The notes under the pieces: generated by a model | Told to the model about the DNA's origin: nothing | Seen by the model: the letters and a program-made list of their open reading frames with translations, nothing else | Databases searched by the model: none | Made by a program: the position numbers and the translations under genes | Shown: positions 27,281 through 35,609 of the stretch, piece by piece | Layout of the letters: each line of letters opens with the position of its first letter | Numbering within the stretch: position 1 is the first letter of the stretch | Assembly (NCBI RefSeq): GCF_031846485.1 | Contig: NZ_JAVRHQ010000002.1 | Coordinates: 1-64,000, forward strand | DNA length: 64,000 nt | Direction: 5' to 3' | Origin: Autumnicola tepida | GTDB taxonomy: Bacteria > Bacteroidota > Bacteroidia > Flavobacteriales > Flavobacteriaceae

Positions 27281-28402
27281 CTATTGCCGGTAAGCCTGCT
27301 TGCCCTTTTCTTTTCGTTCTTCTTTTTCCTCTTCTTTCTGTTTCTTTATGGCTGCAGCAATCTGATCATTTGCCCTTTTTAGCTGTTGGCTGGTGGGAGT
27401 TTCAGGGATTTGTTCCTTAGCCCTCTCCGGCTCAAGGCTTACAGTAATATAGAAAGGAAAATGATCTGAATCTATGGTGGACATCGCCCTACATTTTACC
27501 AGCCGGAATTCTTCTGATACAAAAAAGTGGTCCAGCGGCCAGCGTAAAATATTGCTGCCCGCATCAAAAGTATTATAAAATCCGCGGCCAACCCTTATAT
27601 CGAGTAATCCTCCAACATTTTTAAACAAACCTGTGGTCCCACTCCACGCAACATCATTAAAATCACCGGCCACGATAACAGGCAGTTTGGATTCTCTTGC
27701 TTTTTTGGCAATCATCATCATCTCTGCATCCCTGTCTGTAGAAGAAGGATTGTGCTGCGGCATTGGTGGTGTAGGGTGAATGGCATAAAGCTGAATTTCT
27801 TTTCCTGAATCCAATTCTATTACACTGTGGATGGAAGGGATACTGTCATCTATAAGATAATGTATTTCCGGATTTTTAAGTTTTAGCCTGGAGTACAATA
27901 ACATACCATACGTATTATCAAGTGGAGCTTCAACTTTATAAGGGAAGTCTAAAGTGACTTCTGCCAGTTCAGATTGCCATTTTTTATTAGTTTCGGTGAG
28001 TAGTACAATGTCTGGATTTTCCTTTTTCAGTTCTTCAATAAGTGGTTTTGGATTTTTATTTTTCTGAAGCACATTGGCTGCAAAAAACCGGATCGTATTT
28101 TCCTTACTGATTTCTGCGGAAGCATTACCTACTTCATAATCCTTATGGGGAAGATATGGGTATATCTTGATTAGCTGAAAAGCAAAACAGGCGGTAAGCA
28201 GTCCAACGAAAGCATAATCTTTCCAGGACCTGATATCAAACCTTGCAAAGTAAACCACGAGTGCAACCATAGTAAGAATGGTAAGCTGGATATGCGGATA
28301 ATCAAACATACGCACCCACCAGTAATCTGCTGCGGCCAGGGGAATAATGGTCAGCAAAATTGCAATTATGCCAAAGCCCCTCAAAAAGGGTTTTAATTTC
28401 AT
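27281..28402 (-). CDS. Membrane-anchored endonuclease/exonuclease/phosphatase-family protein
   Basis: A 373-residue protein with three N-terminal transmembrane segments (about 7-25, 36-52 and 60-80) and an EEP domain (about 105-330). Catalytic-type motifs are visible: FFAANVLQKNKN, VLLTETNKKW, AIHPTPPMP, VIVAGDFNDVAW and a C-terminal SDHFPFYIT. The family includes Mg-dependent nucleases and phospho(di)esterases; a substrate cannot be assigned. The C-terminal 45 residues are a charged Lys/Glu tail. It lies between two MscS-type channel genes on the same strand. Confidence 0.87.
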   Translation of the reverse strand: MKLKPFLRGFGIIAILLTIIPLAAADYWWVRMFDYPHIQLTILTMVALVVYFARFDIRSWKDYAFVGLLTACFAFQLIKIYPYLPHKDYEVGNASAEISKENTIRFFAANVLQKNKNPKPLIEELKKENPDIVLLTETNKKWQSELAEVTLDFPYKVEAPLDNTYGMLLYSRLKLKNPEIHYLIDDSIPSIHSVIELDSGKEIQLYAIHPTPPMPQHNPSSTDRDAEMMMIAKKARESKLPVIVAGDFNDVAWSGTTGLFKNVGGLLDIRVGRGFYNTFDAGSNILRWPLDHFFVSEEFRLVKCRAMSTIDSDHFPFYITVSLEPERAKEQIPETPTSQQLKRANDQIAAAIKKQKEEEKEERKEKGKQAYRQ

Positions 28403-28433
28403 TATGGGGAAAATTATTTCCGTCTAATATAGT

Positions 28434-29744
28434 TTAAACTTTTGTATGCCGGGAATCAAATTTTATGTGCTGGAAATCATCTCCGGACGGGGCTTCAAAA
28501 AGTTTCAGTTTGAAAAAAGGAATTGCTGCAATAAGATGGTCAAAAATATCAGCAGTAATATATTCAAAATTTTCCCATCTTTTATCTTTGCTGAAGCACA
28601 GGATTTCGAGCGGCAGCCCCTGCGCAGTTGGGGCAAGCTGCCTTACAATAATATAAAGGTCTTTATTGATGGCAGAATGCTCATGAAGGTAATTATCGGC
28701 ATATTTTCGAAAGATTCCGAGGTTCGTTTGATTCCTTCCATTTAAAAGAATGCTCTTATCCACACCATTTTTTTCATTGTACCTGTCGATTTCCTGCTGC
28801 CGGTTTTCAACATAATCTGAAATCAATTTTATCTTTTTAAAATGCTGAAGGTCTTCCGTGGTTAAAAACTTTACGGAATTCTGTTTAATATAAATTGCCC
28901 TTCTAATCCTCCTGCCAGGACTTTCCTGCATTCCCCTCCAGTTTTGAAAAGAATCTGAAATAAGGCTGTAAGTAGGAATGGTGGTAAAGGTGTTGTCCCA
29001 GTTTTGAACCCGTACCGTTGCCAGGTTAATTTCTGTCACATTACCATCTGCTCCATAACGGCTGAATGTAATCCAGTCCCCAATACGAACAATATCGTTT
29101 ACCGAAACCTGGATAGAAGCCACAAAACCGAGGATGGTGTCTTTAAAAACAAGTAATAAAATGGCGGAAGCAGCACCAAGGGAAAGTGCAAAACTCACCA
29201 CTGATTCCCCGGTAATTTCAGCAAAAATAAACATGAAGCCTATTACCCAAAGGATAATGAGCACGACCTGGCTGTAACTGTCTATAGGCTTATCACTGTA
29301 TTCTTCCTGAGTCTTAAGATAATTCCTGGAGGTTCTTATGAGGCTTCTCACAATCCATACGCAAAGAATAATGGCATAGATATTAAGAAAGATGTACAGG
29401 TTAAAGGAAAAAAATGATCCCTCCAATAAGCCTGGAAAATCGGCAAAAATGTAGGGCAGCGAATAATAAATAAGGAGCAGGGGAATAATCTGCCCCACAT
29501 ATTTTGGGAAATTGCTCTGGATAAGGAAATCATCAAAAGTGGTCACCGTTTTATCTGTGAAGGCTTTAAAAGACTCCACAACAAAGTGCCTGATCAAATA
29601 TTTTATAATCCAGACCAAAAGGAAAAGAATTGCCAGGTTTACCAGCATATTTATATAGGAAGCCACAATGGTATTCACCCCCTGCGATACCAGGACCCTC
29701 TCTACAATGCAAGTTATATATTCAAATTCCTGATTGAGGTCCAT
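28434..29744 (-). CDS. Large MscS-family mechanosensitive channel (YbdG-like)
   Basis: A 436-residue inner-membrane protein with about five hydrophobic segments in the first 210 residues. They are followed by the MscS beta domain, including VNDIVRIGDWITFSRYGADG and ATVRVQNWDNTFTTIPTYSL. The extended, charged C-terminal domain (about 290-436) contains a long soluble helix region around YADNYLHEHSAINKD. The layout resembles YbdG/MscM more than the short MscS. It begins 3 bp after the DUF3817 stop, so the two probably share a transcript. Confidence 0.88.
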   Translation of the reverse strand: MDLNQEFEYITCIVERVLVSQGVNTIVASYINMLVNLAILFLLVWIIKYLIRHFVVESFKAFTDKTVTTFDDFLIQSNFPKYVGQIIPLLLIYYSLPYIFADFPGLLEGSFFSFNLYIFLNIYAIILCVWIVRSLIRTSRNYLKTQEEYSDKPIDSYSQVVLIILWVIGFMFIFAEITGESVVSFALSLGAASAILLLVFKDTILGFVASIQVSVNDIVRIGDWITFSRYGADGNVTEINLATVRVQNWDNTFTTIPTYSLISDSFQNWRGMQESPGRRIRRAIYIKQNSVKFLTTEDLQHFKKIKLISDYVENRQQEIDRYNEKNGVDKSILLNGRNQTNLGIFRKYADNYLHEHSAINKDLYIIVRQLAPTAQGLPLEILCFSKDKRWENFEYITADIFDHLIAAIPFFKLKLFEAPSGDDFQHIKFDSRHTKV

Positions 29745-29747
29745 AGA

Positions 29748-30080
29748 TTAAAGGTATTTTCTTTCTACATAAAAAGGCCCAAATGGTACCAGGGAAAATA
29801 GCAGGATTAATGTGAGGTCCTTGACTTTCCATTTCATGGTGCTATACAAGAGGAACGCACCAAAAACATAAGCAATAAAAAGAATTCCATGAGCCATACC
29901 CACATAACGAACCGGTTGAGGGTAATCAAACATATATTTTAGCGGCATAGCGAGGAGTAGTAAGACCAGGAAAGAAATTCCTTCCAGTATACTAATCCAT
30001 TTAAAGATGTTTTTTTTCTGCTCCAATTGCATATTCCTCATTTTGGGGTGCAAAGATAAAGCATATGGAGAATTTAGCAT
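29748..30080 (-). CDS. DUF3817 membrane protein
   Basis: A 110-residue membrane protein with three or four hydrophobic segments (about 25-47, 58-80 and 85-103). The DUF3817 family signature LEGISFLVLLLLAMPLKY is near residue 33 and the MAHGILFIAYV histidine segment near 63. Function is unknown. The start may be internal, at MRNMQLEQKKNIFKW, because the first 14 residues are not typical. First gene of the run leading to the YbdG-like channel. Confidence 0.8.
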   Translation of the reverse strand: MLNSPYALSLHPKMRNMQLEQKKNIFKWISILEGISFLVLLLLAMPLKYMFDYPQPVRYVGMAHGILFIAYVFGAFLLYSTMKWKVKDLTLILLFSLVPFGPFYVERKYL

Positions 30081-30195
30081 TGGAATTCAGGAAATTTGCA
30101 ATAGTAATATTATTAGCGTCTAATTTACATTCATAAATTTCCATAAAACTTTTTCTGATTATTTTTCTTAATTTGCAGCAGCAACAACCAAACTT

Positions 30196-31227
30196 ATGAA
30201 TAAAAAAATCTTAGTTACGGGAGGATTGGGTTTTATAGGATCCCATACCGTAGTAGCCCTTCAGGAGCAGGGTTTTGATGTGGTTATTATAGATAACCTT
30301 TCCAATTCTTCAGTAGATGTTCTGGGAGGAATAACACGCATAACAAATAAAGAGCCCGAATTTGAAAAAATGGACCTTAGAGATAAAGCAGCAGTAAAAA
30401 GCTTTTTCCAGAAAAATCCAGATATAGAAGGGGTGATTCATTTTGCAGCTTCAAAGGCGGTAGGGGAGAGTGTCGAGAATCCTTTGCTGTACTATGAGAA
30501 CAACCTTTCAACTCTTGTTTACCTTTTGCAGGAATTGAGTGAAAAGCAAAAAGCAAATTTTATTTTTAGTTCGTCCTGCACCGTTTACGGGCAGGCAGAT
30601 AACTTGCCTATTACAGAAAATGCTCCTGTAAAAAAAGCCGAATCTCCTTACGGAAATACCAAGCAGATTGGCGAAGAAATTATTTTTGATACCTGTAAAG
30701 TATATTCTAATCTAAAGGCAATATGCCTGCGCTATTTTAATCCAATAGGAGCTCATCCTTCCGCTGAAATAGGAGAATTGCCTATAGGTACCCCGCAGAA
30801 CCTGGTGCCTTTTATCACCCAAACCGCAATTGGAAAAAGAAAGGAACTTTCGGTTTTTGGAAATGATTATCCTACTGAAGATGGCACTTGTATAAGGGAT
30901 TACATACATGTTATGGATCTTGCCAGGGCCCATGTTGTTGCTTTAAAACGATTGGTAAATAATGAAGAAGAATCGAATTTTGAAGTTTTTAACCTTGGGA
31001 CAGGGCAGGGAAATTCAGTACTGGAAGTTATAAACACTTTTGAAGAATCAACAGGTCAAAAATTGCCTTATAAGATCGCCAACAGGAGGGAAGGTGATGT
31101 TATCGCTGCTTATGCTGACACTGAAAAGGCGAACAATGAGCTGGGATGGAAAGCAGATTTCTCTTTATCAGAAGCATTGCAAAGTGCATGGAAATGGGAA
31201 AAGGCTGTAAATGAAAGGAATAATTAA
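30196..31227 (+). CDS. galE: UDP-glucose 4-epimerase
   Basis: Interconverts UDP-glucose and UDP-galactose (and possibly the N-acetyl forms) using tightly bound NAD. The 343 residues have the Rossmann motif TGGLGFIGSHT at about 7-17, the SSSCTVYGQ serine region near 122, the catalytic SPYGNTKQIGE Tyr/Lys pair (Tyr148), the LRYFNPIGAHPSA loop and the EDGTCIRDYIHVMDLA segment. It is a single-gene unit with a strong terminator. No polysaccharide cluster surrounds it. Confidence 0.95.
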   Translation: MNKKILVTGGLGFIGSHTVVALQEQGFDVVIIDNLSNSSVDVLGGITRITNKEPEFEKMDLRDKAAVKSFFQKNPDIEGVIHFAASKAVGESVENPLLYYENNLSTLVYLLQELSEKQKANFIFSSSCTVYGQADNLPITENAPVKKAESPYGNTKQIGEEIIFDTCKVYSNLKAICLRYFNPIGAHPSAEIGELPIGTPQNLVPFITQTAIGKRKELSVFGNDYPTEDGTCIRDYIHVMDLARAHVVALKRLVNNEEESNFEVFNLGTGQGNSVLEVINTFEESTGQKLPYKIANRREGDVIAAYADTEKANNELGWKADFSLSEALQSAWKWEKAVNERNN

Positions 31228-31249
31228 TAGTACAATTTCTAAATGTAGA

Positions 31250-31284
31250 AGAGGTGCAGGAAAATTTCCTGCACCTCTTTTTTT
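31250..31284 (+). terminator. Strong rho-independent terminator after galE
   Basis: The stem AGAGGTGCAGG / CCTGCACCTCT (31250-31260 and 31268-31278) is perfect with a 7-nt AT loop and is followed by seven or more T residues. It ends 3 bp before the stop codon of the convergent small gene. Confidence 0.9.
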
Positions 31285-31286
31285 AC

Positions 31287-31445
31287 CTATCTCGTACCAT
31301 TAACCAGGAACGCGTGTATAACTCCTGGGATCCAACCAATTATAGTTAAGATTATACTTATTAATAAGGTTGATCCAACACCATGCTTCATGTAAACGGC
31401 TAATGGTGGTAAAAGAATATTTAAGATAATTGTAAGTACTGACAT
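31287..31445 (-). CDS. YqaE/Pmp3-family small membrane protein
   Basis: A 52-residue protein. It begins MSVLTIILNILLPPLAVYMK and ends GWIPGVIHAFLVNGTR. It has two hydrophobic helices, the LPPLAVY motif in the first and the IPG(V)IHA motif at the end of the second, which together define the YqaE/Pmp3 proteolipid family. Members are induced by salt or cold stress and affect membrane potential in yeast and plants; the role in bacteria is unclear. Start and stop are both unambiguous on the minus strand. Confidence 0.9.
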   Translation of the reverse strand: MSVLTIILNILLPPLAVYMKHGVGSTLLISIILTIIGWIPGVIHAFLVNGTR

Positions 31446-31497
31446 TTTATCTGGTTTTTAGTGGTTATTAAATATGACTTGTATTACTTTAAGTTTA

Positions 31498-32280
31498 TTA
31501 GTCTTTAAATTCACGATACCTCACCATCATAAACACATAAACGGAATAGCATACCAGCCCGGCAGCAACTAGTCCCATAAGCCATGAACCATACGAGTAT
31601 TCCTGAAGGAACGAAAAAGCATCTGCCGTTCCTTTTATATCTGTGATATTGGAAACTATTGCTGCATGTATAAAAAAATAGGCTAAAATGGCTAAAATAG
31701 TTCCTCGTGCGGCAAGCCCCATCTTTCCTGTATGTTCTATGGTTTTTCTTCTTTTGGTTTCTGAAACTGATCTTTCTTTAAACTTATCCAGGAAAGTTCC
31801 TGTAAATACCTTTTTGAATTGATAAAAACTGGCAATTATTAAACCCATTCCTACAATAGCGTAGATATATACTCCTGCGTCGCCGGCAAGAAAAGAGGCT
31901 TTCTGTTGGCTACTACCTGAAGAGGAACCAGGATTAAAAGCCTGCATTATAGAATATCCTGCGAGGATAAGATAAAGCAGCCCGCTGGCAAAAAAACCCG
32001 TTCGTTCCAATTTTGCCTGCGCGTTTTTTCCTTCTCCTTCAGGGTCTTGTATAGCCTGTATAAACCGCCAGCAGGAATAGCATAAAAATCCTAATCCAAT
32101 CAGGATGAGCAGAGCCTTACCGAATGGCTGCTTTTCAAGAAATTCAATTACCTGAAGTTTTCCTGTTTTTTGCCCTCCAAGATTAAAAGCCGCAAGAAAA
32201 GTAAGAACACCGGTGATTGCGTACACAGTGCCTTTGGCGACGTACCCTGTACGAGCCATTTTCTTACACTTATAATCCAT
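31498..32280 (-). CDS. DUF1206 membrane protein
   Basis: A 260-residue integral membrane protein built from three repeats of about 80 residues, each with two transmembrane helices and a conserved R-x-G-(Y/F)-x-A-(K/S)-G start. Examples are ARTGYVAKGTVYA near residue 9, ERTGFFASGLLYL near 91 and GKMGLAARGTILA near 183. This triplication defines DUF1206; function is unknown. It is followed on the same strand, 52 bp away, by the YqaE-type gene. Confidence 0.88.
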   Translation of the reverse strand: MDYKCKKMARTGYVAKGTVYAITGVLTFLAAFNLGGQKTGKLQVIEFLEKQPFGKALLILIGLGFLCYSCWRFIQAIQDPEGEGKNAQAKLERTGFFASGLLYLILAGYSIMQAFNPGSSSGSSQQKASFLAGDAGVYIYAIVGMGLIIASFYQFKKVFTGTFLDKFKERSVSETKRRKTIEHTGKMGLAARGTILAILAYFFIHAAIVSNITDIKGTADAFSFLQEYSYGSWLMGLVAAGLVCYSVYVFMMVRYREFKD

Positions 32281-32386
32281 TTCCTTACTGCTATTTTCCG
32301 GTTGATGAGATTCAATTTACTTTAAATGAAATACATCAAAGCTTCATTTGGGAAAAGTTTAATTATAATTTTGAAGATTTTAGGAG

Positions 32387-33007
32387 CTATACCATCTCGA
32401 AAATAACGAGGGCGTAAAGATAGAATCTTACATAGCGCAGCAGTCCGAACATGAGATAACTGGGAAAAGGAAATTTTATTATACCTGCTGCAATACTGGT
32501 TATAGAAAAAGGAATAGGAAGAAGTGCCCCCACAATAATTAAAAATCCGCCCCATTTACGCGTATTTGCGATATGTTGCGCCATTTTTACTTCCAGCTGC
32601 TCATGTACATATCTAATTTTAGTTATTCCGCGGCCTATGTGATAAGAAACAATCCCGCCGCAATAAGAAGCCGTGGCAAGCAGGGACAAATTGAGAATAG
32701 GGCTAGCAGATTTGCCGGACCAGGCGATAAAAAGTTCAGGAGGAACAAGGCCCAGCAAAGATTCTGAAATAAAAAAGACACTGATAATCCCTAAAGGGGA
32801 ATAAGTTTCGGTAACGGTAACCAGCATTTTTTCGATATCCAGCACAAAATAATCCAATGCCAGTAATGCACCTACAAAAAGTATAATGGGTAAAATTGCT
32901 TTTTTTACGCTTTTCCACACAAATCTATAGAATCCGGTATAAGCATAGTACTGGTGCAATAGGCGTATACGCGACTTCTTTTTAGATTTCGCTTTCTTTT
33001 TCATCAA
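32387..33007 (-). CDS. VTT/DedA-like membrane protein (YqaA type)
   Basis: A 206-residue inner-membrane protein of the VTT (SNARE-associated) superfamily, related to YqaA/DedA; bacterial members have been linked to lipid-carrier scrambling. A strongly basic N-terminus (MMKKKAKSKKKSRIR) precedes the first helix at about 33-53. Conserved features include ESLLGLVPPELFIAW, CGGIVSYHIGRGI and LPIPFSITSIAAGIIKFPF. It lies 85 bp downstream of the 134-residue hypothetical gene on the same strand. Confidence 0.82.
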   Translation of the reverse strand: MMKKKAKSKKKSRIRLLHQYYAYTGFYRFVWKSVKKAILPIILFVGALLALDYFVLDIEKMLVTVTETYSPLGIISVFFISESLLGLVPPELFIAWSGKSASPILNLSLLATASYCGGIVSYHIGRGITKIRYVHEQLEVKMAQHIANTRKWGGFLIIVGALLPIPFSITSIAAGIIKFPFPSYLMFGLLRYVRFYLYALVIFEMV

Positions 33008-33092
33008 TCTTCTTTTAGCAATTTTACTTATTCGACTCCTGAATAAGATTTTTGGAAATTTTCTGAAATTTCCTGTACGGAGAAGTTTACTT

Positions 33093-33497
33093 CTATTCGT
33101 ACTCCTGAAAAGCCTTTACATATTCCCTCAACTCAATCTCATTAACCTTGTTAGAGGGATCGGCCATTAAAGAGAATAAATAATCCAGACTTTCCTCGCC
33201 ACTGGTTTGTTCAGTTTCTTCAGCAACTTCATCTTCCAGTGGTTCATCTTCAGGAATAGGAATTTCGAAACCTTCATTGGCCTGAATATGCTCATAAGTT
33301 AACCTGATAACCTTTGCTAACAAAGGATTGCCTTCTTCCACCACTAAAGCCCTTAACTCCTTAAGTTCTTCTACAATAGTATTTATAATGATCCCATTGC
33401 GGTTCAGGTCACGGTGAATCTTGTTCAGTAAATTTTGAGCTTTAATATTTTCCAACGAATTTAATATTATCAGATTAAACGAATCCCGCTGCTCCAA
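33093..33497 (-). CDS. Conserved hypothetical protein
   Basis: A 134-residue cytoplasmic protein I cannot assign. The N-terminal 75 residues are predicted all-helical (LENIKAQNLLNKIHRDLN, IVEELKELRALVVEEGN). A very acidic linker follows (about 80-105), then a short helical end containing YLFSLMADPSNKVNE and ELREYVKAFQEYE. There is no signal or membrane segment. Similar proteins occur in flavobacteria without known function. Confidence 0.65.
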   Translation of the reverse strand: MEQRDSFNLIILNSLENIKAQNLLNKIHRDLNRNGIIINTIVEELKELRALVVEEGNPLLAKVIRLTYEHIQANEGFEIPIPEDEPLEDEVAEETEQTSGEESLDYLFSLMADPSNKVNEIELREYVKAFQEYE

Positions 33498-33573
33498 TGG
33501 CAGATTTTCGGTTTTGCAAAGTTACCTTTTTTGTTGTTTTTTGAAAGATTTTAACGTAGATTTTACGTAAAGA

Positions 33574-33609
33574 ATAACCACCTAAAATTAACAATATCTT
33601 AGTGGTTAT
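33574..33609. repeat. Inverted repeat between divergent genes
   Basis: The arms ATAACCAC (33574-33581) and GTGGTTAT (33602-33609) are perfect complements, and the stem extends by TAA/TTA past a single bulge. It lies between the 134-residue gene and the SDR gene, where an operator or a leader hairpin would fit. A second small palindrome, TTTACGTAAA, lies just upstream at about 33562-33571. Confidence 0.4.
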
Positions 33610-33664
33610 CTTTCAGAGGAATCCATAATCTTCATTAGATTTAAAACCAATCAAAAAAAATTTT

Positions 33665-34378
33665 ATGAGTTCATTAGAAGGAAAAGTAGCATTTATAACA
33701 GGAGGCAGCAAAGGAATAGGTTTTGGCGTTGCCCAGTCCCTGTTAGAAAAGGGAATGAAAGTGGCAATAAGCAGCCGCTCAAAAAAGCATGCGGAAGAAG
33801 CTGCCAGTAAATTGAAATCCAAAGGGGATATAATAGGAGTGGAAGCCGATGTACGCAATTACGAAAGCCAGGCAAAAGCCATTAAAGAAGTAACCGATAA
33901 ATGGGGACAGCTGGACGTAATGGTGGCCAATGCCGGCGTGGGAAAATTTGGTTCTATAGAAGAACTTACGCCGCAGCAATGGCAGGATACCATTGACACT
34001 AACCTTACAGGAGTTTTTTACAGCGTGAAAGCCGCTGTGGATGCTTTGAGCAAATCCAAAGGTTATGTAATTACAATCTCCAGCCTTGCAGGAACAAATT
34101 TCTTTGCAGGAGGAGCCGCCTATAATGCAAGTAAATTTGGAGTCACCGGTTTTACGCAGGCTGTTATGCTGGATTTAAGGCAGAAGGGTATAAATGTAAG
34201 TACCATTATGCCAGGATCTGTAGCCACTCATTTTAACGACCATACGCCAAGCGAAGCTGATGCCTGGAAAATCCAACCGGAAGATATTGGGGAAATGGTG
34301 GTGGACCTCTTAAAATTGAATCCGCGTACTTTGCCAAGCAAAATTGAGGTAAGGCCTTCCCAGCCTCCAAAAAAGTAA
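33665..34378 (+). CDS. Short-chain dehydrogenase/reductase
   Basis: A 237-residue classical SDR. It has ITGGSKGIGFGVA for NAD(P) binding (about 10-22), VANAGVGKFG, the active-site serine in ISSLAGTNFFAGG, and the Tyr/Lys pair in AAYNASKFGVTGF (about 153-157). The basic residue after the first strand (SRSKKH) suggests NADP. The physiological substrate is unknown; 3-oxoacyl-reductase-like annotations are common for such proteins. Single gene with its own terminator. Confidence 0.92.
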   Translation: MSSLEGKVAFITGGSKGIGFGVAQSLLEKGMKVAISSRSKKHAEEAASKLKSKGDIIGVEADVRNYESQAKAIKEVTDKWGQLDVMVANAGVGKFGSIEELTPQQWQDTIDTNLTGVFYSVKAAVDALSKSKGYVITISSLAGTNFFAGGAAYNASKFGVTGFTQAVMLDLRQKGINVSTIMPGSVATHFNDHTPSEADAWKIQPEDIGEMVVDLLKLNPRTLPSKIEVRPSQPPKK

Positions 34379-34406
34379 TATTTGGAAAAGGATTTTTATA
34401 AGAAAT

Positions 34407-34433
34407 GGCCGGCCGAAAATCCGGCCTTTTTTT
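34407..34433 (+). terminator. Rho-independent terminator after the SDR gene
   Basis: The arms GGCCGG (34407-34412) and CCGGCC (34421-34426) are followed by seven T residues. It lies between the convergent SDR and MDR oxidoreductase genes. Confidence 0.85.
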
Positions 34434-34465
34434 ATATGAAATAGTCTCAGGAACTTATGCTAAAA

Positions 34466-35464
34466 TCAGCTGACTTTTACCAGCATCTTTCCTTTGTTCT
34501 TGCCATCGAATATGTCTATAAAAGCCTGCGGGATCTTATCAAAACCTTCCACGATGGTTTCTTCATATTTTAATTTATCTTCTTTTAACCATTGGCCCAG
34601 CTGCTTAATGGCAGCCGGAAAATCTTCAGCATAATCCCTTACCGTAAACCCCTGCATAGAAAGGCTTTTCTTAATAAGAACTGTTTCCAGCCTTGGGCCC
34701 GTAGGTTGTTCTTCAGCATTATACAAAGAAATTGCGCCGCAATTGATTACCCGTCCAAATTTATTCATATTTGCCATAGCTGCATCAAGAATTTCGCCAC
34801 CAACATTATCAAAATAAACATCAACACCCTCCGGGCATGCTTCGGCTATGGCAGATTTCATATCTTCAGTTTTCTTGTAATTTATTCCTGCATCAAAATT
34901 GAATTTTTCCCGCAGCGTATCTATTTTTTTATCCGTACCTGCAATGCCGGTCACTTTGCAAGATTTAATTTTTCCAATCTGGCCCGCCACACTGCCCACG
35001 GCACCAGCGGCACCTGAAACCAGTAGGTGCTCTCCTTTTTTAAGTTTCCCTATTTTTTCCAATCCGAGATAGGCAGTGATGCCAGTCAGGCCAAGTACAC
35101 CCAGATATGCCGGTAATGGCGCTGAGTTGCTATCAATCTTATTCAGGCCTTCACCATCTGAAATCTGGATTTCTTGCCATTTTAGCATTCCGCTCACGAA
35201 ATCCCCTTTTTTGAAGTTATTATTTCGGGATTCCAAAACCTCAGCCACAATCATAGATTCCAGAGGTTCATTCAGCTTAAAGGGCGGAATATAGGATTTC
35301 TCGTCCCGCATGCGTCCTCTTAAATAAGGATCTACACTTACGTACAAGGTTTTAAGCAGTAATTTGCCCTCTTCTGCCTTAGGTTTTTTAATATCTGTAA
35401 ATTCAAAATCTTTTAATGAAGGCTTTCCTGAAGGCCGGTTCTTTAAAATTATACTCTTGTTCAT
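34466..35464 (-). CDS. NADP-dependent medium-chain oxidoreductase (prostaglandin reductase / alkenal reductase type)
   Basis: A 332-residue zinc-free MDR enzyme. Related proteins reduce the C=C bond of alkenals and alkenones with NADPH. The N-terminal LYVSVDPYLRGRM is typical of the leukotriene B4 12-hydroxydehydrogenase group. The nucleotide-binding site is LLVSGAAGAVGSVAGQIGKI (about 151-170), followed by the GIAGTDKK segment. VYFDNVGGEILDA near 216 and FDKIPQAFIDIFDGKNKGKMLVKV at the end also fit. A detoxification role is inferred. Confidence 0.91.
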   Translation of the reverse strand: MNKSIILKNRPSGKPSLKDFEFTDIKKPKAEEGKLLLKTLYVSVDPYLRGRMRDEKSYIPPFKLNEPLESMIVAEVLESRNNNFKKGDFVSGMLKWQEIQISDGEGLNKIDSNSAPLPAYLGVLGLTGITAYLGLEKIGKLKKGEHLLVSGAAGAVGSVAGQIGKIKSCKVTGIAGTDKKIDTLREKFNFDAGINYKKTEDMKSAIAEACPEGVDVYFDNVGGEILDAAMANMNKFGRVINCGAISLYNAEEQPTGPRLETVLIKKSLSMQGFTVRDYAEDFPAAIKQLGQWLKEDKLKYEETIVEGFDKIPQAFIDIFDGKNKGKMLVKVS

Positions 35465-35609
35465 CCCGTGTATTTTCTCCTGAAATTAGTAGGAATTGAA
35501 GAGAACTGCAAAGATGAAATCCTAATTTAATGCCAAGAATTACTTTCCACAGAAGGTTCTGCAATTAAAGCTTAACTTAGCATGGGAGAACTTAAAAGCT
35601 GATTTTTTC

